DNA from: Candidatus Ruminococcus avistercoris
GTDB taxonomy: Bacteria; Bacillota; Clostridia; Lachnospirales; Lachnospiraceae
Length of the DNA: 64,000 nt
Assembly: GCA_019120315.1 (NCBI GenBank)
Contig: DWVJ01000036.1
Span: 1 to 64,000, forward strand
Reading direction: 5' to 3'
Shown: piece after piece, positions 26,165-35,600 of the stretch
Layout: every line of letters begins with the position of its first letter
Position numbering within the stretch: position 1 is the first letter of the stretch
The notes under the pieces: generated by a model
What the model saw: only the letters and a program-made list of their open reading frames with translations
Databases searched by the model: none
Told to the model about the DNA's origin: nothing
Made by a program: the position numbers and the translations under genes

Positions 26165-29002
26165 ATGACGATACAGAATAAAGAAAAACAGTATATTAAA
26201 ATACGGGGGGCAAGGGAAAATAATCTGAAAAGCCTCAACGTGGATATTCCCAGAAATGAATTTGTGGTCTTGACGGGGCTTTCCGGTTCCGGGAAAAGCT
26301 CCCTGGCCTTTGACACCATTTATGCGGAAGGACAGCGGCGTTATATGGAAAGTCTGTCCTCTTATGCCCGGCAGTTTCTGGGGCAGATGGAGAAACCGGA
26401 TGTGGACAGTATCGAAGGATTGTCCCCGGCCATATCCATCGATCAGAAATCCACCAACCGAAATCCCCGCTCCACGGTGGGGACGGTGACGGAGATCTAT
26501 GATTATTTCCGGCTTCTCTATGCGAGGATCGGAATCCCCCACTGTCCCAAATGCGGGAAGGTGATTTCCCGCCAGACGGTGGATCAGATGGTGGATCATA
26601 TCATGGAACTGCCGGAGAGAACCCGGATCCAGCTTTTGGCTCCGGTGGTGCGCGGCAGAAAGGGGCGCCATGAGAAAATCCTTGTCCAGGCACGTAAAAG
26701 CGGCTATGTGCGCGTAATGATCGACGGAAATCTTTACGAACTGTCGGAGGAAATCCAGCTGGATAAAAATCTGAAGCATAACATTGAAATCGTGGTGGAC
26801 CGTCTGGTGATAAAAGAGGGGATACAAAAACGCCTGGCAGATTCCATTGAGAGCGTCCTGGCTTTATCAGACGGATTGCTGGTGGTGGATGTGATCGGAC
26901 AGGAGTCCCTGCAGTTTTCCCAGAGTTTTTCCTGTCCGGACTGCGGCATCAGCATCGAAGAAATCGAACCGAGGAGCTTTTCCTTTAACAACCCCTTTGG
27001 AGCCTGCCCTGCCTGTGCCGGACTGGGATACCGGATGGAATTTGATGTGGATCTGATGATTCCGGATATGTCCAAAAGTATTTCCCAGGGAGCTATCACG
27101 GTGATGGGCTGGCAGTCCTGTACCGATGAAAAAAGCTTTACCAACGCCATCCTGAAAGCTCTGGCCCAGGCTTATGATTTCAGCCTGGATACTCCCTTTG
27201 AGGATTATCCGCAGAAGATCCGGGATATTCTGATCCATGGCACCGGCGGCAGAGAGGTGAAAGTTCATTACAAAGGACAGAGGGGCGAAGGCGTTTATGA
27301 TGTGGCCTTTGAAGGGCTGATCAAAAATGTGGAGCGCCGGTACCGGGAGACGGGGTCGGAGAGTATGAAAGCGGAGTATGAAGCGTTCATGCGCATCACC
27401 CCCTGCCCGCAGTGTAAGGGGCAGCGGCTGAAGCCGACCTCCCTGGCGGTGACGGTGGGAGAAAAGAACATTTTTGAAGTGACGGATATGTCCATCCGCA
27501 GTCTGCAGAAATTTATGGAAGATCTGCACCTTGGCCAGATGCAGCAGATGATCGGCGCCCAGATTCTCAAAGAGATCCGTTCCAGAGTGGGATTTCTGGT
27601 GGATGTGGGACTGGAATACCTGACTCTTTCCCGTGCTACCGGGACGCTGTCCGGAGGCGAGGCGCAGAGGATCCGTCTGGCGACGCAGATCGGCTCCGGC
27701 CTGGTGGGGGTGGCATATATTCTGGATGAACCCAGCATCGGACTGCACCAAAGAGACAATGACAAACTGCTGAAAACGTTGTATCACCTGCGGGATCTTG
27801 GCAATACTCTGATTGTGGTGGAACATGATGAGGACACCATGCGGGCGGCGGACTGTGTGGTGGACATCGGACCGGGAGCGGGGGAACACGGCGGCGAACT
27901 GGTGGCCATCGGGACGGCAGAAGAACTGATGAAAAATCCGGATTCCGTTACCGGAGCCTATCTGAGCGGAAAACTGAAAATTCCTGTTCCGGCACAGAGG
28001 AAAGAACCCAGCGGATACCTGACGGTACGGGGAGCGGCGGAAAACAACCTGAAGAATATCGACGTGACCTTTCCCCTGGGTGTGATGACCTGTGTGACCG
28101 GCGTGTCCGGTTCCGGAAAAAGCTCTCTGGTCAATGAGATCCTTTACAAGGCGCTGGCCAGAAAACTGAACCGGGCCCATGTGATTGCGGGAAAACATAA
28201 AAAAATAGAAGGAGTGGAGCAGCTGGACAAGGTGATCAATATCGACCAGTCGCCCATAGGAAGGACGCCCCGCTCCAATCCGGCTACCTATACCGGAGTT
28301 TTTGACCTGATCCGGGATCTGTTTGCGGCCACGGCGGACGCCAAAGCCAGAGGATACAAAAAAGGAAGATTCAGTTTCAATGTCAAGGGAGGCAGGTGCG
28401 AGGCCTGCAGCGGCGATGGCATCCTGAAAATCGAGATGCATTTCCTGCCGGACGTATACGTGCCCTGCGAGGTATGCCATGGACAGCGGTATAACAGAGA
28501 AACGCTGGAAGTGAAATATAAAGGAAAGAGTATTTATGATGTTCTCAATATGACGGTGGAAGAGGCGATGAAGTTTTTTGAAAACGTTCCATCCGTCAGA
28601 AGGAAAATCGAAACTCTGTATGATGTGGGTCTTTCCTACATCCGTCTGGGACAGCCCTCCACCACTCTGTCCGGAGGCGAGGCTCAGAGAATCAAACTGG
28701 CGACGGAACTGAGCAGACGCAGTACGGGCAGGACGATCTATATTCTGGACGAGCCGACCACCGGACTTCATTTCGCTGATGTCCATAAGCTGATCGATAT
28801 TCTGAAACGGCTGGCAGAAGGCGGCAACACCGTGGTGGTGATCGAGCACAATCTGGATGTGATCAAAACGGCAGACTATATTATAGATATCGGACCGGAA
28901 GGCGGAGACCGGGGAGGGACGGTGATCGCCTGCGGAACGCCGGAGGAAGTGGCCGCCTGCAAAGGCTCCTATACGGGACAGTACGTCAGAAAATATCTCT
29001 AA
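26165..29002 (+). CDS. uvrA: UvrABC system protein A (excinuclease ATPase)
   Basis: The protein has 945 residues, full length. UvrA recognises bulky DNA lesions and loads UvrB. It has two ABC ATPase modules: Walker [10 protein letters not shown] (K44) and GVSGSGKSS (K652), and signature motifs [11 protein letters not shown] and [11 protein letters not shown]. Zinc-binding Cys are present in CPKCGK, CPDCG...CPACAG and CEACSGDG...CEVCHG. ATG 26165 follows GGAGG with good spacing. Regulation is by the LexA box at 26097. No uvrB or uvrC is in the window. Confidence 0.97.
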   Translation: MTIQNKEKQYIKIRGARENNLKSLNVDIPRNEFVVLTGLSGSGKSSLAFDTIYAEGQRRYMESLSSYARQFLGQMEKPDVDSIEGLSPAISIDQKSTNRNPRSTVGTVTEIYDYFRLLYARIGIPHCPKCGKVISRQTVDQMVDHIMELPERTRIQLLAPVVRGRKGRHEKILVQARKSGYVRVMIDGNLYELSEEIQLDKNLKHNIEIVVDRLVIKEGIQKRLADSIESVLALSDGLLVVDVIGQESLQFSQSFSCPDCGISIEEIEPRSFSFNNPFGACPACAGLGYRMEFDVDLMIPDMSKSISQGAITVMGWQSCTDEKSFTNAILKALAQAYDFSLDTPFEDYPQKIRDILIHGTGGREVKVHYKGQRGEGVYDVAFEGLIKNVERRYRETGSESMKAEYEAFMRITPCPQCKGQRLKPTSLAVTVGEKNIFEVTDMSIRSLQKFMEDLHLGQMQQMIGAQILKEIRSRVGFLVDVGLEYLTLSRATGTLSGGEAQRIRLATQIGSGLVGVAYILDEPSIGLHQRDNDKLLKTLYHLRDLGNTLIVVEHDEDTMRAADCVVDIGPGAGEHGGELVAIGTAEELMKNPDSVTGAYLSGKLKIPVPAQRKEPSGYLTVRGAAENNLKNIDVTFPLGVMTCVTGVSGSGKSSLVNEILYKALARKLNRAHVIAGKHKKIEGVEQLDKVINIDQSPIGRTPRSNPATYTGVFDLIRDLFAATADAKARGYKKGRFSFNVKGGRCEACSGDGILKIEMHFLPDVYVPCEVCHGQRYNRETLEVKYKGKSIYDVLNMTVEEAMKFFENVPSVRRKIETLYDVGLSYIRLGQPSTTLSGGEAQRIKLATELSRRSTGRTIYILDEPTTGLHFADVHKLIDILKRLAEGGNTVVVIEHNLDVIKTADYIIDIGPEGGDRGGTVIACGTPEEVAACKGSYTGQYVRKYL

Positions 29003-29047
29003 AAAACGCTTTCTATTTAGAAGGCAATTGTATATAATGAGTGTGTG

Positions 29048-29068
29048 GCTTTTCCGGAAAGGAAAAGC
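29048..29068 (+). other. 5'-leader hairpin upstream of mreB-like gene
   Basis: gcttttcc (29048-29055) and ggaaaagc (29061-29068) pair with a 5-nt loop. It follows a TATAAT at 29033-29038 whose -35 is poor, so it probably lies in the transcript leader. The ribosome site is downstream of it and not sequestered. Confidence 0.5.
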
Positions 29069-29085
29069 ATGGAAAGGGGAATAAT

Positions 29086-30078
29086 ATGGCAGCGGTGGAT
29101 ATCGGAATTGATCTGGGAACTACAAGTATTCTGGTATATGCTAAGGGGAAAGGAATCGTTTTGAAGGAGCCGTCGGTGGTGGCATACGATAAAGACGCTG
29201 ACAGAATCAGGGCGATCGGCGAGGAAGCACGCCAGATGATCGGGCGGACGCCGGGGAATATCACGGCTATCCGTCCTCTGCGCCAGGGAGTGATTTCCGA
29301 CTATCTGATCACGGAACGGATGCTGAAATATTTTATACAAAAAGCGATGGGGCGCCGCGCTTTTCGAAAGCCGAGGATCAATATCTGTATACCAAGCGGT
29401 GTGACGGAGGTGGAGAAAAAGGCGGTGGAGGAAGCCACTTATCAGGCGGGAGCCAAGGAAGTGACTTTGATCGAAGAGCCGGTGGCGGCCGCCATCGGAG
29501 CAGGCATTGACATTACGCTGCCTTTTGGGAACCTGATCGTGGATATCGGCGGGGGGACGACGGATATCGCAGTGATTTCGCTGGGAGATACGGTGGTATC
29601 TTCCTCCCTCAAAGTCGCGGGCAATGATTTCGACCAGGCGATCATCCGTTACGTTCGCCGGGTGCACAATCTTTTCATCGGCGAACAGACGGCGGAAGCA
29701 GTAAAAATCCGTATCGGAGGGGCTTATCCCAGGCCGCAGACGGATACCATGGAAGTAAAGGGGCGTAATGTGATTACGGGACTTCCAAAGACGGTGACGC
29801 TGACTTCGGAGGAGGTGCGTGAGGCGCTGAAAGAGACCACGGCGCAGATCGTGGAGGCTATTCACGGCGTGCTGGAGACGACTCCGCCGGAGCTGGCAGC
29901 GGATATTGCGGAACGGGGCATCATCCTCACCGGAGGCGGCTCTTTGCTGGAAGGTCTGGAAGAACTGATTGAGGAGACGACGGGAATCAATACGATGACA
30001 GCGGAAAATCCTGCTCACGCGGTGGCGGAGGGCACGGGACGTTATAATGAAATCATGGAGAAACTGGGGAAAATCTGA
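29086..30078 (+). CDS. MreB/Mbl-family actin-like cell-shape protein
   Basis: The protein has 330 residues. It forms membrane-associated filaments that guide elongation-phase wall synthesis. Motifs: IGIDLGTTSILVY (phosphate 1), IVDIGGGTTDIAVIS (phosphate 2), LTGGGSLLEGL (adenosine). ATG 29086 follows GGAAAGGGGAA; the upstream in-frame start at 29041 would be inside the leader hairpin. It lies between uvrA and recD2, not with mreC/mreD, so it is more likely an Mbl/MreBH-type paralogue than the primary MreB; I therefore leave the symbol empty. Confidence 0.9.
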   Translation: MAAVDIGIDLGTTSILVYAKGKGIVLKEPSVVAYDKDADRIRAIGEEARQMIGRTPGNITAIRPLRQGVISDYLITERMLKYFIQKAMGRRAFRKPRINICIPSGVTEVEKKAVEEATYQAGAKEVTLIEEPVAAAIGAGIDITLPFGNLIVDIGGGTTDIAVISLGDTVVSSSLKVAGNDFDQAIIRYVRRVHNLFIGEQTAEAVKIRIGGAYPRPQTDTMEVKGRNVITGLPKTVTLTSEEVREALKETTAQIVEAIHGVLETTPPELAADIAERGIILTGGGSLLEGLEELIEETTGINTMTAENPAHAVAEGTGRYNEIMEKLGKI

Positions 30079-30081
30079 TTC

Positions 30082-32364
30082 ATGAGACAGGAAAGTGCAG
30101 AAGAGGTAGAAGGGTATGTGGAGCATATCGTTTTCCGCAATGAGGAAAACGGTTATACGGTACTGAGTTTGAAAACAGGGGGCAGATCGTTGACCTGCAC
30201 CGGGGTCTTTGGCAGCATTTCGGAAGGGGAAAGTCTGGCGCTCAAAGGGAGTTATACGGAACATGCCCTGTACGGCAGACAGTTCCGGGCAGACAGCTAT
30301 GAGATAAGAGTGCCCCAGGATGCGGCGGCTATCGAACGGTACTTAAGTTCCGGTGTGATCCGGGGCATCAAATCGGCGCTGGCAGCCAGGATTGTGAAAA
30401 AATTTGGGGCGGATACGCTGAAAATCATGGAAGAGGAGCCGGAACGTCTGGCGGAAATCAAAGGAATCAGTGAAAAAAAAGCACGGGAGATTGCGGTGCA
30501 GATGCAGGAAAAAGCAGAGCAAAGAAGCGCGATGCTCTTTCTTGCCGAGTACGGAATCTCCATTTCTCTGGGAGTGAAAATTTATCAGCATTATGGAGAA
30601 CGCCTTTACGGCGTGATCCGGGAAAATCCGTACCGGATGGCGGAGGAAGTGCCGGGCGTGGGTTTTAAAACAGCTGATGAGATTGCCAGGAAAGCAGGGA
30701 TTCAGGCGGATGATGATTTTCGGATTCGCAGCGGCCTGCTTTATATCCTTGCACAGGCATCGGCGGAAGGCCATTGCTTTCTTCCCAAGGAACAGCTGTT
30801 TTCCAGAGCGTTTGCCCTTCTGGGAGTCGGAGACGTCGATATGGACCGGCTTCTCACGGATCTGGCAGTGGAGCGCAAGGTAGTCTTGAAGGAACTGGAT
30901 GCGCAGGTCAATCCGCTGACGCAGGAAAAGGAATGCCACACGGCCGTTTACAGCGCGCCGGTTTATTATCTGGAATTGAATACGGCCAGGATGCTCTACG
31001 AATTGAATGTCAAAAGCGAATCCTCTGACAGGGAAATCGGCAGGAGAATCGAACGGATTGAGAAAAATTCAGAATATTCCCTGGAGGAACGCCAGCGCCA
31101 GGCTGTGGCCGAGGCGGTAAAAAACGGTCTGCTGATCATCACCGGAGGCCCGGGAACCGGCAAGACCACCACCATCAACGCCATCATCCGGCTGTTTGCT
31201 TCCGAGGGACTGGAAATCCGCCTGGCGGCGCCCACGGGAAGAGCCGCCAAACGGATGACGGAGGCCACGGGTTATGAGGCACAGACCATTCACCGCCTGC
31301 TGGAACTGTCCGGAATGGCGGAGGATTCCTCGGCCAACGTTCACTTTGAACGGAATGAGGAAAATCCCATCGAGGCGGATGTGGTGATCATCGACGAGAT
31401 GTCCATGGTGGATATTTATCTGATGCACGCCCTTCTTTCGGCGTTGACGGTGGGCACCCGTCTGATTCTGGTGGGGGATATGAATCAGCTGCCCAGTGTG
31501 GGCCCTGGAAGCGTGCTCAAGGATATGATCCGTTCCCGGCAGTTCTGTGTGGTGGAGCTGAACAAGATTTTCCGGCAGGCTTCCAAGAGCGATATCGTGG
31601 TGAATGCCCATAAAATCAATCGCGGAGAAGAAGTTGTCATCGACAATCACAGCGAGGATTTCTTTTTCCTGAAACGGTATGACGCGGACATTATTATCCG
31701 GGTGATGATCGCGCTGATTCAGGAAAAGCTGCCGCCTTACGTGGAAGCCAGACCGTCGGATATACAGGTGCTTACGCCGATGCGGAAAGGCCTGCTCGGC
31801 GTGGAGAGACTGAACGCGATCCTGCAAAGATATCTGAATCCGCCGTCGCCGCAGAAGAGGGAAAAAGAATCCGGCGACGGACTGTTCCGCGAGGGGGATA
31901 AGGTGATGCAGATCCGCAATAATTACCAGCTGGAGTGGGAGATACGGGGAAAGAACGGGATCGCTGTCCAGCGGGGGATCGGCGTATTCAACGGAGACCT
32001 GGGGATCGTCAGGGAAATCAATACCTTCGGTGAACTGGTGACGGTGGAATTTGAGGAGGGCAAATTTGCGGAGTATACGTTTAAACAGCTGGATGAACTG
32101 GAGCTTGCCTATGCCATAACCATTCACAAGTCCCAGGGAAGCGAGTATCCGGCTGTGATCCTGCCGCTGCTGGCGGGACCGAAGATGCTGCTGAACCGGA
32201 ATCTGCTTTACACAGCGGTGACGCGGGCACGCAGATGCGTGACTGTGGTGGGCAGTGATCAGACATTTCGTGAGATGATACATAATGAGACGGAACAGAA
32301 GCGATATACATCCCTGGACAGACGGATCAGAGAAATGAATGAGATAAACGGTCTGTCCGGATGA
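30082..32364 (+). CDS. recD2: SF1B helicase RecD2-like
   Basis: The protein has 760 residues. It is a 5'-3' DNA helicase that works without RecBC in Firmicutes and is implicated in replication-fork integrity and mismatch repair. N-terminal OB domain (VEGYVEHIVFRNEENGYTV), helix-hairpin-helix region (GVIRGIKSALAARIVKKFG, VPGVGFKTADEIA), Walker A TGGPGTGKTTT (K361), Walker B VVIIDEMSMVD, QLPSVGPG, and C-terminal TIHKSQGSE and TRARRCVTVVG. ATG 30082 starts 3 bp after the mreB-like stop, so the two are cotranscribed. A comF gene follows. Confidence 0.94.
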   Translation: MRQESAEEVEGYVEHIVFRNEENGYTVLSLKTGGRSLTCTGVFGSISEGESLALKGSYTEHALYGRQFRADSYEIRVPQDAAAIERYLSSGVIRGIKSALAARIVKKFGADTLKIMEEEPERLAEIKGISEKKAREIAVQMQEKAEQRSAMLFLAEYGISISLGVKIYQHYGERLYGVIRENPYRMAEEVPGVGFKTADEIARKAGIQADDDFRIRSGLLYILAQASAEGHCFLPKEQLFSRAFALLGVGDVDMDRLLTDLAVERKVVLKELDAQVNPLTQEKECHTAVYSAPVYYLELNTARMLYELNVKSESSDREIGRRIERIEKNSEYSLEERQRQAVAEAVKNGLLIITGGPGTGKTTTINAIIRLFASEGLEIRLAAPTGRAAKRMTEATGYEAQTIHRLLELSGMAEDSSANVHFERNEENPIEADVVIIDEMSMVDIYLMHALLSALTVGTRLILVGDMNQLPSVGPGSVLKDMIRSRQFCVVELNKIFRQASKSDIVVNAHKINRGEEVVIDNHSEDFFFLKRYDADIIIRVMIALIQEKLPPYVEARPSDIQVLTPMRKGLLGVERLNAILQRYLNPPSPQKREKESGDGLFREGDKVMQIRNNYQLEWEIRGKNGIAVQRGIGVFNGDLGIVREINTFGELVTVEFEEGKFAEYTFKQLDELELAYAITIHKSQGSEYPAVILPLLAGPKMLLNRNLLYTAVTRARRCVTVVGSDQTFREMIHNETEQKRYTSLDRRIREMNEINGLSG

Positions 32365-32395
32365 GAGAAGAGAGTGGGGGGAGAAAGGATCTGGC

Positions 32396-33109
32396 ATGAA
32401 ATGGTATCAGTGGATACTGGACTGTATATATCCCAGACGATGTCCGGTGTGCGACCAGGTTCTCCCGCTCGGGGGAACCATGGTGTGTCCCGGCTGTCTG
32501 GAAAAGCTGCAGGTGAGGGAAGGGTTTCACTGTAAAAAATGCGGCAAATTTATTTTGAAGGAGGAAAAAGAATTCTGTGATGACTGTTTGCATACCCGTC
32601 ACAGTTTTGAAGAGGGATACGGGATTTTCCCTTACAGCGGCTGGGCGCAGCGCTCGATGGTCCGCTTTAAATTTCACGGACGCGCGGAGTACGGCGCTTT
32701 TTACGGGAAAATGATGGCGTACGCGGCGCAAAGAACTCTGACCCGGTGGGATCCGCAGGTGATCCTTCCCGTTCCCATGTATCGGAAGAAGGAGAAAAAA
32801 CGGGGATATAACCAGGCGGCAATCCTGGCCCGCGAGACGGGAAAATGTCTGCATATCCCGGTGCGGGGGGATCTGGTGCGGAGAATACGGGATACGAAAC
32901 CGCAAAAAGATATGACGCTGCAGATGAGAAGAAAAAACCTGAAGGGCGCCTTTGCGGTATCACCGGAGGCGGCGGGATATGAGAGAATTCTGCTGATAGA
33001 CGATATCTATACGACGGGCAGCACGGTAGATGCAATAGCGAAAATTTTAAAACAGAGGGGCGCAGAAAAAATCTATTTTCTGACAGCCTGTACCGGTATC
33101 GGGTTTTGA
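32396..33109 (+). CDS. comF: ComF family phosphoribosyltransferase-like competence protein
   Basis: The protein has 237 residues. An N-terminal zinc-finger-like region (YPRRCPVCDQ, CPGCLEKL, CKKCGKF, CDDCLH; eight Cys) precedes the PRTase-like domain with ILPVPMYRKKEKKRGYNQA and the PRPP loop ILLIDDIYTTGSTVDA. ComF is needed for DNA uptake or processing in transformable Firmicutes and interacts with ComFA and DprA. No comFA is in the window. It comes 31 bp after recD2 with AAAGGA before ATG 32396. Confidence 0.93.
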   Translation: MKWYQWILDCIYPRRCPVCDQVLPLGGTMVCPGCLEKLQVREGFHCKKCGKFILKEEKEFCDDCLHTRHSFEEGYGIFPYSGWAQRSMVRFKFHGRAEYGAFYGKMMAYAAQRTLTRWDPQVILPVPMYRKKEKKRGYNQAAILARETGKCLHIPVRGDLVRRIRDTKPQKDMTLQMRRKNLKGAFAVSPEAAGYERILLIDDIYTTGSTVDAIAKILKQRGAEKIYFLTACTGIGF

Positions 33110-33117
33110 AAAATTAC

Positions 33118-33146
33118 TTTTCATGGAACTTTATCTATGCTACAAT
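33118..33146 (+). promoter_or_regulatory. Promoter for the membrane protein-cdaA-cdaR operon
   Basis: TTTTCA (33118-33123), 17-bp spacer, TACAAT (33141-33146) with a TGC extended -10 just upstream. It sits between comF and the gene at 33184. Confidence 0.55.
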
Positions 33147-33183
33147 GAAAAAGAAAATAATTTAAAGGCAGTTGAGGTAAGTT

Positions 33184-33618
33184 ATGTTAGATGAAAAGAA
33201 AATTTGCCTGATGACAAAACTGGCCCGATTTGAAAGCAGAACCGGCAAGGAGTCTTTGCGTATTATCCGGCATCACCGCGGGGATTACATTGGCATGGGA
33301 CTGCTGCGGAATTTTTTTGAGACCACGCTGGGTTATCTTCTGGTGTGGGGTGTGATTATCGCTTACAATATGGATTATCTGCTGGATAATCTCCATAAAG
33401 TGAAGATATTTGTGGTGGTTGTGGAATTTATCGTCGGCTATCTGATCTTTTTGATCCTGTATTCTGTTATTACCTGGATCAAAAGACGCCGGCAGTATGA
33501 ACAGGCCCGTGAGGAAGTGGAACAGTATTATAACGGGCTGGAGGAGCTGTCCCGAAGGTATTACGGAGCAGGCGGAAAAGAAAAAACCGGGAAGACTGCA
33601 GGAGGTAAGCGGACATGA
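33184..33618 (+). CDS. Unrecognised small membrane protein, first gene of the c-di-AMP operon
   Basis: The protein has 144 residues. The N-terminus (1-40) is soluble and basic, TM segments lie near 44-62 and 74-97, and a coiled-coil-prone cytoplasmic tail (RRRQYEQAREEVEQYY) ends in a K/G-rich stretch. Both ends are probably inside. I do not recognise a named family. GAGGTAAG precedes ATG 33184. It overlaps the next gene by ATGA at 33615, and the series continues into cdaA and cdaR, so a link to c-di-AMP or envelope physiology is suggested by context only. Confidence 0.75.
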   Translation: MLDEKKICLMTKLARFESRTGKESLRIIRHHRGDYIGMGLLRNFFETTLGYLLVWGVIIAYNMDYLLDNLHKVKIFVVVVEFIVGYLIFLILYSVITWIKRRRQYEQAREEVEQYYNGLEELSRRYYGAGGKEKTGKTAGGKRT

Positions 33619-34670
33619 CGGCTCTTTTAGAATGGAAGGAAAAACTAAAGGCGTTTTATGGGAAATTCAGCATGTATCTGAATCCTGTTCTGAAATTTAT
33701 TCTGGCACTGGCGGTTTTTATCCATATCAATACGATGCTGGGTTTTCTGACCCTTCTGAATAACGTGTTTGTCGTGTTGATACTGGCGCTTCTGTGCGCG
33801 ATTCTGCCCTTGTCAGCCATCGTTGTGTTTGGCTGTCTTCTCATAATGGGCCATTGTTATGCGGTTGGCATTGAAGTGGCGGCTTTTGCAGCCGTGCTGA
33901 TCCTGCTTTTGCTGCTTTTATATCTGCGGTTTGCGCCGAAGGATTCCCTGGCGCTGGTTTTGACGCCGCTGTCTTTCGGGCTGCATATTCCCTGTGCGGT
34001 TCCCATCGGTTTTGGACTGGTAAGCAATGCCGGTTCGGCGGTCTCTGCTGCCTGCGGCGTAATCCTTTATTACTTTATGAAACTGGTAGGGGAAAAAGCG
34101 GTTATGCTGCAAAGCGGAGAAGTTGCAGAACTGTCTCAAAGGCTGACGGCGCTGCTGGACGGTCTGGTGCAGAATCCGCGGATGTGGCTGGATCTGATTG
34201 CTTTTGTGGCTGTGGTTCTGGTTGTGTACTGTATCCGCAGAGCGTCCATGGATCATGCCTGGACGGCGGCTATCACAACGGGCGGACTTCTTTACATGAT
34301 ATTGCAGGTGGCGGGCAGTTTCCTGACGGACGCCGATGTTCCGGTGCTGTCTGTGATTGCGGGCGCGGCAGGAGCGATCGTGCTGATGCTGGTGCTGGAA
34401 TTCTTCTTATTTAACGTAGATTATACCAGAGCGGAATATCTGCAGTATGAGGATGACGATTACTATTATTATGTGAAAGCTGTGCCGAAGATTAAGATGA
34501 CGCAGTCCAGCCGTTCGGTAAAGACGATAGAGACGGAAGAGGTTCCCGGTGAGAATGTGCAGGAAAAGGAATCTGCGGCGGTTTCCGAAAGAAAAGATCC
34601 GGATCCGGCAGTGGAGGATCTGGAGGAAAAACTGGAGGAGTCGTTGAAAAATCTGGATTTTCATTCCTGA
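33615..34670 (+). CDS. Unrecognised polytopic membrane protein upstream of cdaA
   Basis: The protein has 351 residues. About eight to nine TM helices cover residues 25-270, followed by a soluble acidic tail (275-351) with a striking EDDDYYYYVKAVPK segment and many Glu. No transporter signature is recognised. The tail should be cytoplasmic and could hold an interaction or phosphorylation region. The start ATG 33615 overlaps the upstream stop; spacing to cdaA is short. I infer cotranscription and a possible partner role for the membrane-bound cyclase. Confidence 0.75.
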   Translation: MTALLEWKEKLKAFYGKFSMYLNPVLKFILALAVFIHINTMLGFLTLLNNVFVVLILALLCAILPLSAIVVFGCLLIMGHCYAVGIEVAAFAAVLILLLLLLYLRFAPKDSLALVLTPLSFGLHIPCAVPIGFGLVSNAGSAVSAACGVILYYFMKLVGEKAVMLQSGEVAELSQRLTALLDGLVQNPRMWLDLIAFVAVVLVVYCIRRASMDHAWTAAITTGGLLYMILQVAGSFLTDADVPVLSVIAGAAGAIVLMLVLEFFLFNVDYTRAEYLQYEDDDYYYYVKAVPKIKMTQSSRSVKTIETEEVPGENVQEKESAAVSERKDPDPAVEDLEEKLEESLKNLDFHS

Positions 34671-34706
34671 TAAGGGCGGATGCGGCTGTGGAAAGGAAGT
34701 GAGTGG

Positions 34707-35600
34707 GTGGAAAAATATATCGAATTGTTGAAACGGTACTGGATGAACTTGTCCCTTCCGGACCGCATCGGAGTCATAGATTTCATAGAAATATTTTTGA
34801 TTGCAGTATTCGTCTACTATATTATTCTGTGGGTGAAAAGTACCAGAGCGTATACGCTGCTGAAGGGGCTGCTTTTGATATTGCTCTTTTTGTTTCTGGC
34901 TTATGTGCTGAAGATGGATACGATCCTTTTTATTGCGCGGAATGTGGGCGTGGTGGCCATTACGGCTCTGGTTATTATCCTGCAGCCGGAGCTGCGGCGT
35001 GCGCTGGAGCAGCTGGGCGAGAAAAACCGGCTGGGTACGCTGATTCGCTTTGATACCGGACGTACGGTGGAATGGAAGATCAGCGATAAGACCATAAATG
35101 AACTGATCCGGGCTGTATACGATATGGGAGAGGTGAAAACAGGAGCGTTGATCGTGGTGGAGAACAACGTGATCCTGAAGGAATATGAGAAAACAGGTAT
35201 TCCGCTGGATTCGGTTCTGACCAGCCAGCTTCTGATCAACATATTTGAACATAATACCCCTCTGCACGACGGCGCGGTAATCGTCCGGCACAACAGAGTG
35301 GTGGCGGCGACCTGCTATCTGCCCCTCTCGGATAATATGGATCTTAATAAAAATCTGGGAACGAGGCACCGGGCAGGAGTGGGGATCAGCGAAGTCAGCG
35401 ACGCGCTGACGATCATTGTATCCGAGGAGACGGGCAACGTGTCCTATACGCTGGGAGGAAAGATTTATACGGCGGTGGCGCCAAACGAACTGCGGGAGGA
35501 ACTGTACAAACTGCAGAGGGGCGACCAGCCGGAGGAAGGTGACAAAGACAAAAAGAGGATATGGAGGAGAAAGAATGATAAAAAAGAAACTCACGAATAA
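34707..35600 (+). CDS. cdaA: Diadenylate cyclase CdaA
   Basis: The protein has 297 residues from GTG 34707, chosen because AAGGA lies at 34693-34697 with a 9-nt spacer; ATG 34680 has only a badly spaced site. Three TM helices occupy about 20-95. The DAC domain follows with IILQPELRRALEQLG, the DGA motif (D188) and RHR motif (220-222), both needed for joining two ATP into c-di-AMP. c-di-AMP controls potassium and osmolyte uptake and wall stress. The 3' end overlaps cdaR by 26 bp. No glmM follows within the window, unlike the classical cdaA-cdaR-glmM set. Confidence 0.95.
   Translation: MEKYIELLKRYWMNLSLPDRIGVIDFIEIFLIAVFVYYIILWVKSTRAYTLLKGLLLILLFLFLAYVLKMDTILFIARNVGVVAITALVIILQPELRRALEQLGEKNRLGTLIRFDTGRTVEWKISDKTINELIRAVYDMGEVKTGALIVVENNVILKEYEKTGIPLDSVLTSQLLINIFEHNTPLHDGAVIVRHNRVVAATCYLPLSDNMDLNKNLGTRHRAGVGISEVSDALTIIVSEETGNVSYTLGGKIYTAVAPNELREELYKLQRGDQPEEGDKDKKRIWRRKNDKKETHE

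Noticed and set aside
26867-28849. 660-codon open frame on the minus strand within uvrA
   Set aside because: It lies wholly opposite a complete, strongly conserved uvrA and shows no family motif; long antisense frames arise from codon bias.
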